This document shows positions 39,312 through 46,801 of a stretch of DNA of 64,000 nt, one piece after another. Position 1 is the stretch's first letter, and every line of letters begins with the position of its first letter. Source of the stretch: Caulobacter sp. Root1455. Lineage in GTDB: Bacteria; Pseudomonadota; Alphaproteobacteria; Caulobacterales; Caulobacteraceae. The position numbers and the translations under genes were made by a program. The stretch lies in contig NZ_LMFQ01000026.1 in NCBI RefSeq assembly GCF_001426905.1, positions 1 through 64,000 of the forward strand, read 5' to 3'. The notes beneath the pieces are model-generated. The model had not been told where the DNA came from, did not search any database, and worked only from the letters and a program-made list of their open reading frames with translations.

Positions 39312-40655
39312 ATGAAGACCAAGATGTCGCTGCTTGCCGGCGCGGCTTTGGGCGCGATTGTCGCCACCAGCGCCGCCCTGCCCGCCAACGCCGCGCCGGC
39401 CAAGAAGCATCACGTGGCCACGCCGAGCGCCCAGGCCGCTGAATTGGCCGCCTTGAAGGCCCAGGTCCAGGCCCTGACCGAGCGCCTCAATGCTCAGGAA
39501 GCCGCCCAGGCTCAGACCCAGAGCCAGGCCCAGCAGGCGCAAGCCCAGGCCCAGGCCGCCACCATGCAGGTCCAGCAGGTGCAGACCCAGGCCGACGCCC
39601 AGATCAAGATGATCCCGACCCAAGTCAGCACGGCCGTGGCCGCCGCCGCGCCCAAGCCCAAGAAGTCCTGGGCCGACGACACCGTGGTGTCGGGCCGCAT
39701 GTACTACGACCTGTCCAATATCAGCCAGGAGTCGAACGGCAAGAAGGTCGCGCCCAGCGGCACGGGCTTCGACATCAAGCGCTTCTATATTGGTGTCGAT
39801 CACAAGTTCAATGACGTGTTTTCGGGCAACGTCACCACCGACTTCCAGTATTCGTCGGCGATTTCGGCGACCGAGCTCTACATCAAGAAGGCCTATCTGC
39901 AAGCCAAGATCTCTGACGCCCTGGTCATCAAGCTGGGTTCAACGGATCTGCCCTGGGTGCCCTTCGCCGAGGACATGTACGGCTATCGCTATGTGGAAAA
40001 CACCCTGATCGACCGCACCAAGTTCGGCACCTCGGCCGATTGGGGCGTCCACGCTTCGGGCAAGTTCGCCGGCGGCAAGGTGAACTACGCCGTCTCGATC
40101 ATCGACGGCGCCGGTTACAAGGCTCCGCTGCGCTCCAAGGGCATGGATATCGAAGGCCGCGTCAGCGTCACCCCGATCGACCACCTGACCCTGGCCGTCG
40201 GCGGCTATTCCGGCAAGCTGGGCAAGGACACCGAGGGCGCGACCAACATCCACCACACCGCTACCCGCTTCAACGCCCTGGCCGCCTACACCACCAAGCA
40301 GTACCGCGTGGGCGTGGAGTACTTCTCGGCCGAGGACTGGAACAACGTCACCACCACGACCTCGGACAAGTCCGACGGCTATTCGCTGTTCGGTTCCTAC
40401 AGCTTCACCGACAGGATCAGCGCCTTCGGCCGCTACGACTACGTCAAACCCAACAAGGAGACGGCCGACAGCAAGAAGGACAATTATTACAACATCGGCC
40501 TGACTTACAGCCCGGCCAAGATCGTCGACTTCTCGCTGGTCTATAAGCGCGACAGCGTCGAGAACGGCACGCTGTCCACCTCGAACGGCACGATCGGCGG
40601 CTCCGACAAGGGGACCTATGATGAGATCGGCCTGTTCGGCCAATTCCGCTTCTAG
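39312..40655 (+). CDS. Outer-membrane porin with N-terminal coiled coil (phosphate-selective type likely)
   Basis: A 447-residue porin. The signal peptide is LAGAALGAIVATSAALPANA. It is followed by a Gln/Ala-rich coiled coil (residues about 40-95, AELAALKAQVQALTERLNAQ) for trimerisation or wall contact, then a beta-barrel (SGRMYYDLSNISQESNGKKV, FDIKRFYIGVDHKFNDVFSG) that ends in the classic terminal Phe (LFGQFRF). The layout recalls OprO/OprP-type porins. The Pho-box-like site and the pst neighbourhood suggest phosphate or phosphate-ester uptake. It ends in a strong terminator, so it is a single-gene transcript. Confidence 0.85.
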   Translation: MKTKMSLLAGAALGAIVATSAALPANAAPAKKHHVATPSAQAAELAALKAQVQALTERLNAQEAAQAQTQSQAQQAQAQAQAATMQVQQVQTQADAQIKMIPTQVSTAVAAAAPKPKKSWADDTVVSGRMYYDLSNISQESNGKKVAPSGTGFDIKRFYIGVDHKFNDVFSGNVTTDFQYSSAISATELYIKKAYLQAKISDALVIKLGSTDLPWVPFAEDMYGYRYVENTLIDRTKFGTSADWGVHASGKFAGGKVNYAVSIIDGAGYKAPLRSKGMDIEGRVSVTPIDHLTLAVGGYSGKLGKDTEGATNIHHTATRFNALAAYTTKQYRVGVEYFSAEDWNNVTTTTSDKSDGYSLFGSYSFTDRISAFGRYDYVKPNKETADSKKDNYYNIGLTYSPAKIVDFSLVYKRDSVENGTLSTSNGTIGGSDKGTYDEIGLFGQFRF

Positions 40656-40676
40656 AAGCGCGCGCATCAGCAGGAA

Positions 40677-40706
40677 ATGGGGCGCCATGGGGCGCCCCAT
40701 TTTTTT
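40677..40706 (+). terminator. Intrinsic terminator of the porin gene
   Basis: A 10-bp stem ATGGGGCGCC / GGCGCCCCAT with a 4-base loop followed by seven Ts (40700-40706). Confidence 0.92.
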
Positions 40707-40781
40707 GAGCGCCATCAGGAAACAGTGAAGCGCAAGGTGTTCCCGGCTGACACGGCGCCGACGGCCAGGTCCGGCCGGGCG

Positions 40782-41546
40782 TCAGCGCTCGGCCGCCTCG
40801 ATGATCGCCAGGAAGCTCTCGGCGCGCAGCGACGCGCCGCCAACCAGGACGCCGCCCACCTCGGGTGCGGCCAGGATCGCCGCCGCGCCGTCGGCCGTGA
40901 CCGAGCCGCCATAGAGGATCGAGACACGCCCACCGTGGGAAGTCAGGTTCATCAACTCGGCGCGGATCGCCCGATGCATCTCGACGATGTCGTCCTCCGA
41001 GGCCCGCGCACCCGTGCCGATCGCCCAGACGGGCTCATAGGCGATCGCGAAGGCGCGCCCCGCCAAGCCGGGCGGCAGCGACCCGCGCAGTTGCCGGCGC
41101 ACGACCTCCAAAGCCCGACCGCCTTCGCGCTCGATCAAGGTTTCTCCCACGCAGACGATCGGCTCCAGCCCGACATCCGAGGCCGCCTGGGCCTTCCGCG
41201 CCACCAGGGCGTCGCTTTCGCTGTGTCCTTGGCGACGTTCGGAGTGACCCAGGATCGCCAGCCGCGCTCCGGCCTCGACCAGCAGATCGGCCGAGATGTC
41301 GCCCGTGAACGCGCCCGCCGCCTCGACATGGCAGTCCTGGCCGCCCGTCAGGACCCCTGAACCCCGGAGCTGTTCGGAGAGCCTGTGCAGCAGGGTCGCG
41401 GGCGGACAGATCGCCACCCTCGGCCCGCCGATCTTGCCGGCCAGGGCGGCGGCCACCTTGGCGGCTTCCCGCAACTGGCCCGCACCGCCGTTCATCTTCC
41501 AATTGCCGGCGATCAGGCGCGCCGAGGCCGGCGTCGAATGCGCCAT
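40782..41546 (-). CDS. tpiA: Triose-phosphate isomerase (probably an extra copy)
   Basis: A 254-residue TIM barrel with all catalytic parts: AGNWKMNGG (Lys), AILGHSERRQG (His), AYEPVWAIGTGARASEDD (Glu and loop 6) and SILYGGSVTADGAA (phosphate grip). It interconverts dihydroxyacetone phosphate and glyceraldehyde 3-phosphate in the cytoplasm. It lies 78 bases after a TonB receptor on the same strand rather than near secG or pyrG, so it is likely a second, pathway-linked copy. Inositol catabolism yields dihydroxyacetone phosphate at its end, which this enzyme would feed into glycolysis. The link is inferred from context and a shared IolR-like box upstream of the receptor. Confidence 0.95.
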   Translation of the reverse strand: MAHSTPASARLIAGNWKMNGGAGQLREAAKVAAALAGKIGGPRVAICPPATLLHRLSEQLRGSGVLTGGQDCHVEAAGAFTGDISADLLVEAGARLAILGHSERRQGHSESDALVARKAQAASDVGLEPIVCVGETLIEREGGRALEVVRRQLRGSLPPGLAGRAFAIAYEPVWAIGTGARASEDDIVEMHRAIRAELMNLTSHGGRVSILYGGSVTADGAAAILAAPEVGGVLVGGASLRAESFLAIIEAAER

Positions 41547-41583
41547 GGGTCGTCGTCTCGATTTTGGGGGAAAGCAGACAAGG

Positions 41584-41622
41584 CAAGGCCCGGACGTCGC
41601 TTAACGCCCGGGCCCGGCCTTG
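41584..41622 (-). terminator. Hairpin between the TonB receptor and tpiA
   Basis: Imperfect arms CAAGGCCCGG (41584-41593) and CCGGCCTTG (41614-41622) lie in the gap between the receptor stop and the tpiA start. It is likely an attenuator or mRNA-stabilising structure rather than a full stop. Confidence 0.4.
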
Positions 41623-41624
41623 GA

Positions 41625-44156
41625 CTAGAAGGTGTAGGACAGGCCGAACCGGTAGGAGCGGCCGTAGGTCTCGGACTCCGCGAAGCGGCTGCGGTTTTGA
41701 TAATAGTAGTAGTCGGTCGCGTCGTTGAGGTTGTTGCCCTCGGCGAAGATCTCGACCTTGTTGATCCGATAGGCCACGCGGGCGCTGAGCGTGGTGACCT
41801 TGTCGAAATAGATGTCGCTCGCGCCGCTAGCGTCGCCCGTGTTCAGTTCGAACAGGTAGGCCGAGCGGTAGGTGTAGGCCAGCCGAGCCGAGAAATTGTA
41901 CTTCTCATAGTACAGCTGGGCGCTGGCCAGCCGCTTGGACTGGTTGGGCAGTTTGATCTTCTCGGTCCGGCCAGGCACGTTCATCTTGCCGTCGACCAGG
42001 GTGGCGTTGAAGTTGACGCCCAGCCCGTCAAACGGCGAAGGCAGGAAGGTCAACGGCTTCTGGACGTTGAATTCCAGGCCGGTGACCTGTGCCTTGTCGC
42101 CGTTGGTCACCTGGGTGACGTCGGCGTTGACCAGGTTCACGCCGCCGAAATTGCCGCTTTGCCTGACCGTCGAGGTGAAGATCGGGTTCTCGATCCGCTT
42201 GTGGAAGAAGCCCAGCGAGATCCCGCCTTCACCCGAGAAGTAGTATTCCAGCGAAGCGTCGAAGTTGACGGCCTTCTGAGGCTGCAGGTCCGGATTGCCG
42301 AGCGTGACCTCGTTGTCGGCGGCGCTGACCGCCAGGGTCGGCGCCAGGTCCGCGTAGTTCGGGCGACCCAGGGCCGTCGTCACCGCGGCGCGCGTCAGCA
42401 AGCGCTCGGAGATGTTGTACTTCAGGTTCAGGCTGGGGAACCAGTCGGTGTAGTCGTAGGCGCCGAACTGGTTATAGGTGTCGTTGACCGTCGAGGTCGG
42501 CGTCACGGCGATGGCCGAGGTCTTGCCGTCGGTGTGCTCGACGCGCACGCCCGGGATGATGGTCAGATCGCCCCGCGTGACGCTGGCCATGCCGTAGCCG
42601 GCGGTGATCTTCTCCACGACCTTGAAGTCCGAGCCCAGGGTCTCGATGAGGCGATCGGTGGGCGAGTCGACGAACAGGCCCTTGTTGGCGTCGAAATAGG
42701 CGCGGGCCAAACCGTAGTCCACGGTCGGGCCGAACGTGTAGCGGCCCTTGTAGACCGTGGGAATGGTCGCGTCCGTTTCGCCCACCAGGGTCTCGCCGTT
42801 GCCGCGCGTATAGACGTGGCCAGTGGCGTCGGTGAACTTGTCCCGATCCAGATATTTGGCGCCGAACTTCAGGTAGCTGCCCTCGCCCCAGGCGTCCATC
42901 GGCAGCCTGTAGTCGACCCGCGCCTGGTTGAGGTTTTCCTCGGCATGGCGGCTGACTTGCTTGTACTGGCGCAGGTTATAGGTGCCGGCGGCCAAGGCCG
43001 AGGTTCCAGCGGTCAGGCTTTCCTGCATGCCCACCGTGCCGACGAAAGTCCCCGTCAGGGCGCCGGTCGAACGGTAGTCGAACTCGTCGCGGATCGGATC
43101 CTTCTTCTCCGACAGCGCATGGGTGCCCTGGACCGTCAGCACGCCCTTGCCGACATTGAAGTCGCCGCCGAAGGCCAGGGTGGTGGTGTCGGTGATCTCG
43201 TTGCGCAGACGCACCAGGTGCCGCGCGCTGGTCGAGGTGATCACGCCGCCGTTGGCGTCGAGCGTGGAGTAGTTGCCGGCCGACCCAGGGAAGAAGAAGC
43301 GGAAGCGGTCGCGCGTCTCGTTATCATCGAACTTGGAATACATCAGGCGGGCGTAGAGCTTCACGTCGTCGTTGGGACGCCAGTCAAAGTTGGCCACCGC
43401 GCCCGAGCGCTTGCGGATCGCCGGGCTGTAGGAACGCATGTCCAGTTCGGCGGGCAGGTCGATCCCGTTCACGACCTGGCGGCTGCCGGCCAGCACATCG
43501 TCGGACACCGACGGACGCTTGGAGTAGTTGCCGGCCAGGACCAGGCCGAACTGGCGATCCGCGCCGAACTTGCCGCCGACCGACACGTCGCCCTCGGTGG
43601 CCTTGGCGTCGGTGGCCTCGAACGTGCCGCGCACGACACGAGCGCTGAGGATGTTCTTGCTGCGGTCGAAGGCGGTCAGGGTGTTGATGTCGACCTGGCC
43701 GGCGATGGCGTTGGCGTCCAGGTCCGGCGTCAGCGACTTGATAACCGTGACCGAGCCGATCAGCGCCGAGGGAATGTCGTCGAGCTTGACGTTGCGAGAT
43801 TCAGGCTCGGGGGCCGAGGCGGTCTGATTGTTGATCGTAACGTTGGCCAGGTTCGGCTCGATGCCGCGAATGATCAGGTAGCGGCCTTCGCCCTTGTCCG
43901 TGGCCACCGACACCCCCGACAGGCGACGGACGGCTTCGGCGACGTTCTGGTCGGGCAGCTTGCCCACGTCGTTGGCCGAAACGACTTCGACGGCGCTGAC
44001 GGCGTCGCGCTTCTTCAGCAACGAGTCGCGGTCCGAGGCGCGCTGGCCGGTGACCACGACCTCCTCGACCTGAACGGCTTCCTGCGCGGCGGCCACGCAC
44101 GGCGCCACGATGCAGGAGCTCAGCAGCAGAACGCCAATTAGATTCCTGGATGCCAT
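41625..44156 (-). CDS. TonB-dependent receptor, predicted inositol-phosphate importer
   Basis: An 843-residue receptor. The signal peptide (LIGVLLLSSCIVAPCVAAAQ) is followed by a TonB box (EEVVVTGQRASDRDSL), a plug (LPDQNVAEAVRRLSGVSVAT, RYLIIRGIEPNLANVTINNQ) and a 22-strand barrel ending YGRSYRFGLSYTF with terminal Phe. The ATG at 44156 has GGGGAGGGTGACG just before it. It moves a large solute across the outer membrane with TonB energy. The box at 44245-44268 matches that of the histidine phytase gene, which suggests a phosphorylated inositol as substrate. That is inference; it could also import another polyol conjugate or a metal chelate. Confidence 0.9.
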   Translation of the reverse strand: MASRNLIGVLLLSSCIVAPCVAAAQEAVQVEEVVVTGQRASDRDSLLKKRDAVSAVEVVSANDVGKLPDQNVAEAVRRLSGVSVATDKGEGRYLIIRGIEPNLANVTINNQTASAPEPESRNVKLDDIPSALIGSVTVIKSLTPDLDANAIAGQVDINTLTAFDRSKNILSARVVRGTFEATDAKATEGDVSVGGKFGADRQFGLVLAGNYSKRPSVSDDVLAGSRQVVNGIDLPAELDMRSYSPAIRKRSGAVANFDWRPNDDVKLYARLMYSKFDDNETRDRFRFFFPGSAGNYSTLDANGGVITSTSARHLVRLRNEITDTTTLAFGGDFNVGKGVLTVQGTHALSEKKDPIRDEFDYRSTGALTGTFVGTVGMQESLTAGTSALAAGTYNLRQYKQVSRHAEENLNQARVDYRLPMDAWGEGSYLKFGAKYLDRDKFTDATGHVYTRGNGETLVGETDATIPTVYKGRYTFGPTVDYGLARAYFDANKGLFVDSPTDRLIETLGSDFKVVEKITAGYGMASVTRGDLTIIPGVRVEHTDGKTSAIAVTPTSTVNDTYNQFGAYDYTDWFPSLNLKYNISERLLTRAAVTTALGRPNYADLAPTLAVSAADNEVTLGNPDLQPQKAVNFDASLEYYFSGEGGISLGFFHKRIENPIFTSTVRQSGNFGGVNLVNADVTQVTNGDKAQVTGLEFNVQKPLTFLPSPFDGLGVNFNATLVDGKMNVPGRTEKIKLPNQSKRLASAQLYYEKYNFSARLAYTYRSAYLFELNTGDASGASDIYFDKVTTLSARVAYRINKVEIFAEGNNLNDATDYYYYQNRSRFAESETYGRSYRFGLSYTF

Positions 44157-44244
44157 GGACGTCACCCTCCCCTTCTGTTCGCCGACTCTCCGCGACGGCG
44201 CCATTGGGCGCTCTGGGCCGACGACCAGACATTACGAACAGATT

Positions 44245-44268
44245 TTCTATTTTGCAAGTCGAATGGAA
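44245..44268. promoter_or_regulatory. Predicted IolR box upstream of the TonB receptor/tpiA
   Basis: TTCTATTTTG-CAAG-TCGAATGGAA. It is most similar to the box at 63176-63199 upstream of the histidine phytase (19 of 24 identical). A further half-site TTCCATTTCG follows at 44282-44291. It lies 89 bases before the receptor start. Confidence 0.65.
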
Positions 44269-44322
44269 AATTTCGTGCAGATTCCATTTCGACCATTCAT
44301 TCCAGGCGGAGCCCCGGCATCC

Positions 44323-45684
44323 CTATACCATCTCAGCGCCCCGGCCCCGCCAAAGCAGGGCGACGGCCAGTCCTCCCAGGTTCGAACGGCCCAGGGTGAG
44401 CTCGCCCGCGGAAGCCTCGACCAGATCGCGAACGATCGCCAAGCCCAGGCCGTGGCCCGGCCCCGCCTCGTCCAGCCGCCCCCCGCGCATCAGGGCGGCC
44501 TCGGCCCGCCCCTCTTCCATGCCGGGCCCGTCGTCGTCGATCAACAGACGCACGCCGCCTTCCACCGCCACGCCCGTCACCAACACCCGCCGGCGGGCGA
44601 AACGGGCGGCGTTCTCGATCAGGGCGCCCAGCATCTCGGTCAGCACATCCTCGGCGAGCGGTGCACGCAGCCCCGAATCGATCGCGACGTCGAACATCAG
44701 CCGTTCACCCTCGGCCGTGCGCTCAACCACGGCCACCAGACGCTCGACCACCGGCAGGACTTCGGCCTGGGCGTGGACGGCCGTCTCGCGAGCGGCGGCG
44801 GCGCGGGCCCGCGCCAGTTCGGTCTCCAGAGCCGCGGCCATGGCCTCGATGGCCCGCTCCAGGCCGTCGGCGGCCTCGGCGGCGCCCGCCGCCCGGGCGC
44901 GCCGGCTCTGAGCCGACAAGGCGGCCAGCGGCGTCTTGAGGCTGTGGGCCAGGTCGCCGGCCCGGCGTCGCGCGCGGACCAGATCGGCCTCGCGCGCCTG
45001 AGCCAGGTCGTTGATGGCCGCGATCAGCGGCGCGATTTCGCTTGGATGGTCGTCCGCCATACGCGCCGAGGCGCTGCCGCGAAGCCGGGCCAGGTCGGCG
45101 CGAATCCGAGCCAGGGGCGATAGGCCCAGCACGACCTGAACGGTGGCCGCCGCCGACAGAACCACCCACAGCCCGCCCAGGAAGATGGCCAGGTCTCGGC
45201 CGAATTCGGCGCGGGCGGCGCGCAGGGCCTTTTCCTCGCTGGCCACCTGAACCAGCACGACGGGCCCGGCATGGTCGGGCCGCACGCGACGCTCGACCAG
45301 CAGGATGCGGTCGTCGAAGGGGCCGGCGGCGATCCGGGCGCGCCAAGCCTCGGCCGAAGCCTCGGCCGGCGGTTTCAGGGCCTGATCCCACAGCGAGCGC
45401 GACCGCACCGCCCCCGCCGTCGTCGACACCTGCCAGTAGAGCCCGCCGGCCGGAGTCTGCAGGCGCGGATCGGCGGGACTCGAAGCGACAACCGGTCGCG
45501 CCGTCGGGCCGACCGACAGTCCCGCCACCAGGTTCAACGCCACACGGGTCAGTTCATCGGTCTCGCGCCGCTCGATATGGCGCTCGAACAGCCAGGTCAT
45601 GGCCAGCCACGAGACGACCAGCGCGAGCAGGACGGCCATGGCCCCGCCCAGGATCAGGCGCAGGCGGAGCGAACCAGCCTTCAT
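44323..45684 (-). CDS. Two-component sensor histidine kinase (HisKA/PhoQ-like)
   Basis: A 453-residue kinase with an N-terminal helix (LILGGAMAVLLALVVSWLAM), a periplasmic sensor, a second helix (LAIFLGGLWVVLSAAATVQV), a HAMP-like stretch, the H-box GDLAHSLKTPLAALSAQ, an N-box LIENAARFARRR, G1 DDDGPGMEEG and G2 GHGLGLAIVRDLVE. All key residues are present. It is the last of a PepSY-RR-HK operon; a GTG at 45693 is an alternative start just after the regulator stop. PepSY sensors are often linked to such PhoPQ-like pairs. The likely signal is unknown; the divergent TonB receptor is the nearest target. Confidence 0.9.
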   Translation of the reverse strand: MKAGSLRLRLILGGAMAVLLALVVSWLAMTWLFERHIERRETDELTRVALNLVAGLSVGPTARPVVASSPADPRLQTPAGGLYWQVSTTAGAVRSRSLWDQALKPPAEASAEAWRARIAAGPFDDRILLVERRVRPDHAGPVVLVQVASEEKALRAARAEFGRDLAIFLGGLWVVLSAAATVQVVLGLSPLARIRADLARLRGSASARMADDHPSEIAPLIAAINDLAQAREADLVRARRRAGDLAHSLKTPLAALSAQSRRARAAGAAEAADGLERAIEAMAAALETELARARAAAARETAVHAQAEVLPVVERLVAVVERTAEGERLMFDVAIDSGLRAPLAEDVLTEMLGALIENAARFARRRVLVTGVAVEGGVRLLIDDDGPGMEEGRAEAALMRGGRLDEAGPGHGLGLAIVRDLVEASAGELTLGRSNLGGLAVALLWRGRGAEMV

Positions 45685-45694
45685 GCGTGACACG

Positions 45695-46360
45695 TCATGA
45701 TGGCGCGCCGCCCAACTGGTATCCGAAGCCCCGGCGGGTCTCGATCACCTCGGGTCCGACCTTGCGCCGCAGCCGCACGACCAGAGCCTCGATGGCGTTG
45801 GCGTCGCCACTGTCGGCCACGCCGTAGAGCTGCTCGGCCAGTTCGCCCGCCGACACCGCCCGCCCCGGCTGGTGGGCCAGGCAGTCGAGCAGGCGAAATT
45901 CCAGCGGCGACAGCCGCACAGGCGCGCCATCGATCGTCGCCGACATCCGCCGGGTGTCCAGCGCCAGACGTCCGATCTCGATCACCGGCGACACCCGGCC
46001 CGCCGCCCGACGCACCAGGCCGCGCAACCGAGCCAGCAATTCGCCCATCTCGAACGGCTTGGCCAGGTAATCGTCAGCCCCAGCCTCGATGCCCTCGACC
46101 TTCTCGGTCCAGTCGCCCCGCGCCGACAGGATCAGCACGGGAAAGGCCCGTGCGTCGGCCCGCCAGCGGCGCAGCACCGACAGGCCGTCCAAGCGCGGCA
46201 AACCCAGGTCCAGGACCACGACGGCGTAGTCCTCGACGCTGCCCTTGAACGAGGCGTCCTCGCCGTCACGGGCCAGGTCGACCACGAATCCGGCCGCGCC
46301 CAGCGCCTTGACCAGGTCGGGTCCGACGACCGGATCGTCTTCGACGACGAGCGCCCGCAT
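45695..46360 (-). CDS. OmpR-family response regulator
   Basis: A 221-residue regulator. The receiver domain has ALVVEDDPVV (acidic pair), VVLDLGLPRLDGLSVLRRWR with the phosphoacceptor Asp, LILSARGD and YLAKPFEMGELLARLRGL (Lys). The winged helix at the C-terminus has LSPLEFRLLDCLAHQPGRAV and VRLRRKVGPEVIETRRGFGYQL. ATG 46360 overlaps the PepSY stop (TGATG). It is partnered by the downstream kinase. The 11-bp spaced GTCAG repeat upstream of the operon (46704-46723) has the direct-repeat form bound by OmpR-family regulators, so autoregulation is likely. Confidence 0.93.
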   Translation of the reverse strand: MRALVVEDDPVVGPDLVKALGAAGFVVDLARDGEDASFKGSVEDYAVVVLDLGLPRLDGLSVLRRWRADARAFPVLILSARGDWTEKVEGIEAGADDYLAKPFEMGELLARLRGLVRRAAGRVSPVIEIGRLALDTRRMSATIDGAPVRLSPLEFRLLDCLAHQPGRAVSAGELAEQLYGVADSGDANAIEALVVRLRRKVGPEVIETRRGFGYQLGGAPS

Positions 46361-46680
46361 CAATCGTTCTCGATCTTCAGCACCGCGCCCGTGCGGGCGT
46401 CGATGTCGAGTTCGCGGACCCGGCCGTTACGCCCGAGAACCTTCACTTCGTAGACCAGCTTGCCGTCGTCATCCTCGAGCTCGACCTTCAGCACGTCGCC
46501 TGGAGCGTGTTGCTCGGCGATCGCCAGGATGCGGGTCAGCGGCAGGACCTGTCCCTTGGCCAGGGCGGTTCGCGCGGCGTCATGGTCCTTGCTCTTGTGG
46601 TCGTCCGCCCAGGCGGGGGCCGCGGCGGCGAGCGACAGGACCAAGGCGGCGGCGAGGCGGGGGATGAGGTTCGGTTTCAT
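46360..46680 (-). CDS. PepSY domain periplasmic protein
   Basis: A 106-residue protein with a signal peptide (IPRLAAALVLSLAAAAPAWA) followed by a charged linker and one PepSY domain (VLPLTRILAIAEQHAPGDVL, LEDDDGKLVYEVKVLGRNG, RVRELDIDARTGAVLKIEND). PepSY proteins sense or modulate extracytoplasmic proteases or signals and commonly precede PhoPQ-like pairs. It heads the operon with the regulator and kinase. The ATG at 46680 is chosen because the signal peptide begins there; the longer frame to 46803 is unsupported. It is divergent from the second TonB receptor. Confidence 0.9.
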   Translation of the reverse strand: MKPNLIPRLAAALVLSLAAAAPAWADDHKSKDHDAARTALAKGQVLPLTRILAIAEQHAPGDVLKVELEDDDGKLVYEVKVLGRNGRVRELDIDARTGAVLKIEND

Positions 46681-46703
46681 GGGTCCCAGGATTTCACCGC
46701 CAT

Positions 46704-46723
46704 CCTGACACCCCCCTGACGAA
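46704..46723 (-). promoter_or_regulatory. GTCAG direct-repeat motif, copy 1 (PepSY operon/TonB receptor 2)
   Basis: On the minus strand TTCGTCAGGGGGGTGTCAGG, i.e. GTCAG twice, 11 bases apart. It is identical in 18 of 20 positions to the site at 63232-63251 upstream of the propeller phytase. It lies in the divergent promoter region. Confidence 0.68.
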
Positions 46724-46801
46724 CCGCAACGACCGGATGTCAGGCGCTCACAGGCAAAGCGTCTCCTAGGAACGCGGAAAGGCCGCGCGGGGAAGACCGA
46801 C

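Noticed and set aside
41385..44141. 918-residue plus-strand open frame
   Set aside because: Antisense to the TonB receptor and tpiA genes; its sequence is low-complexity and shows no domain.
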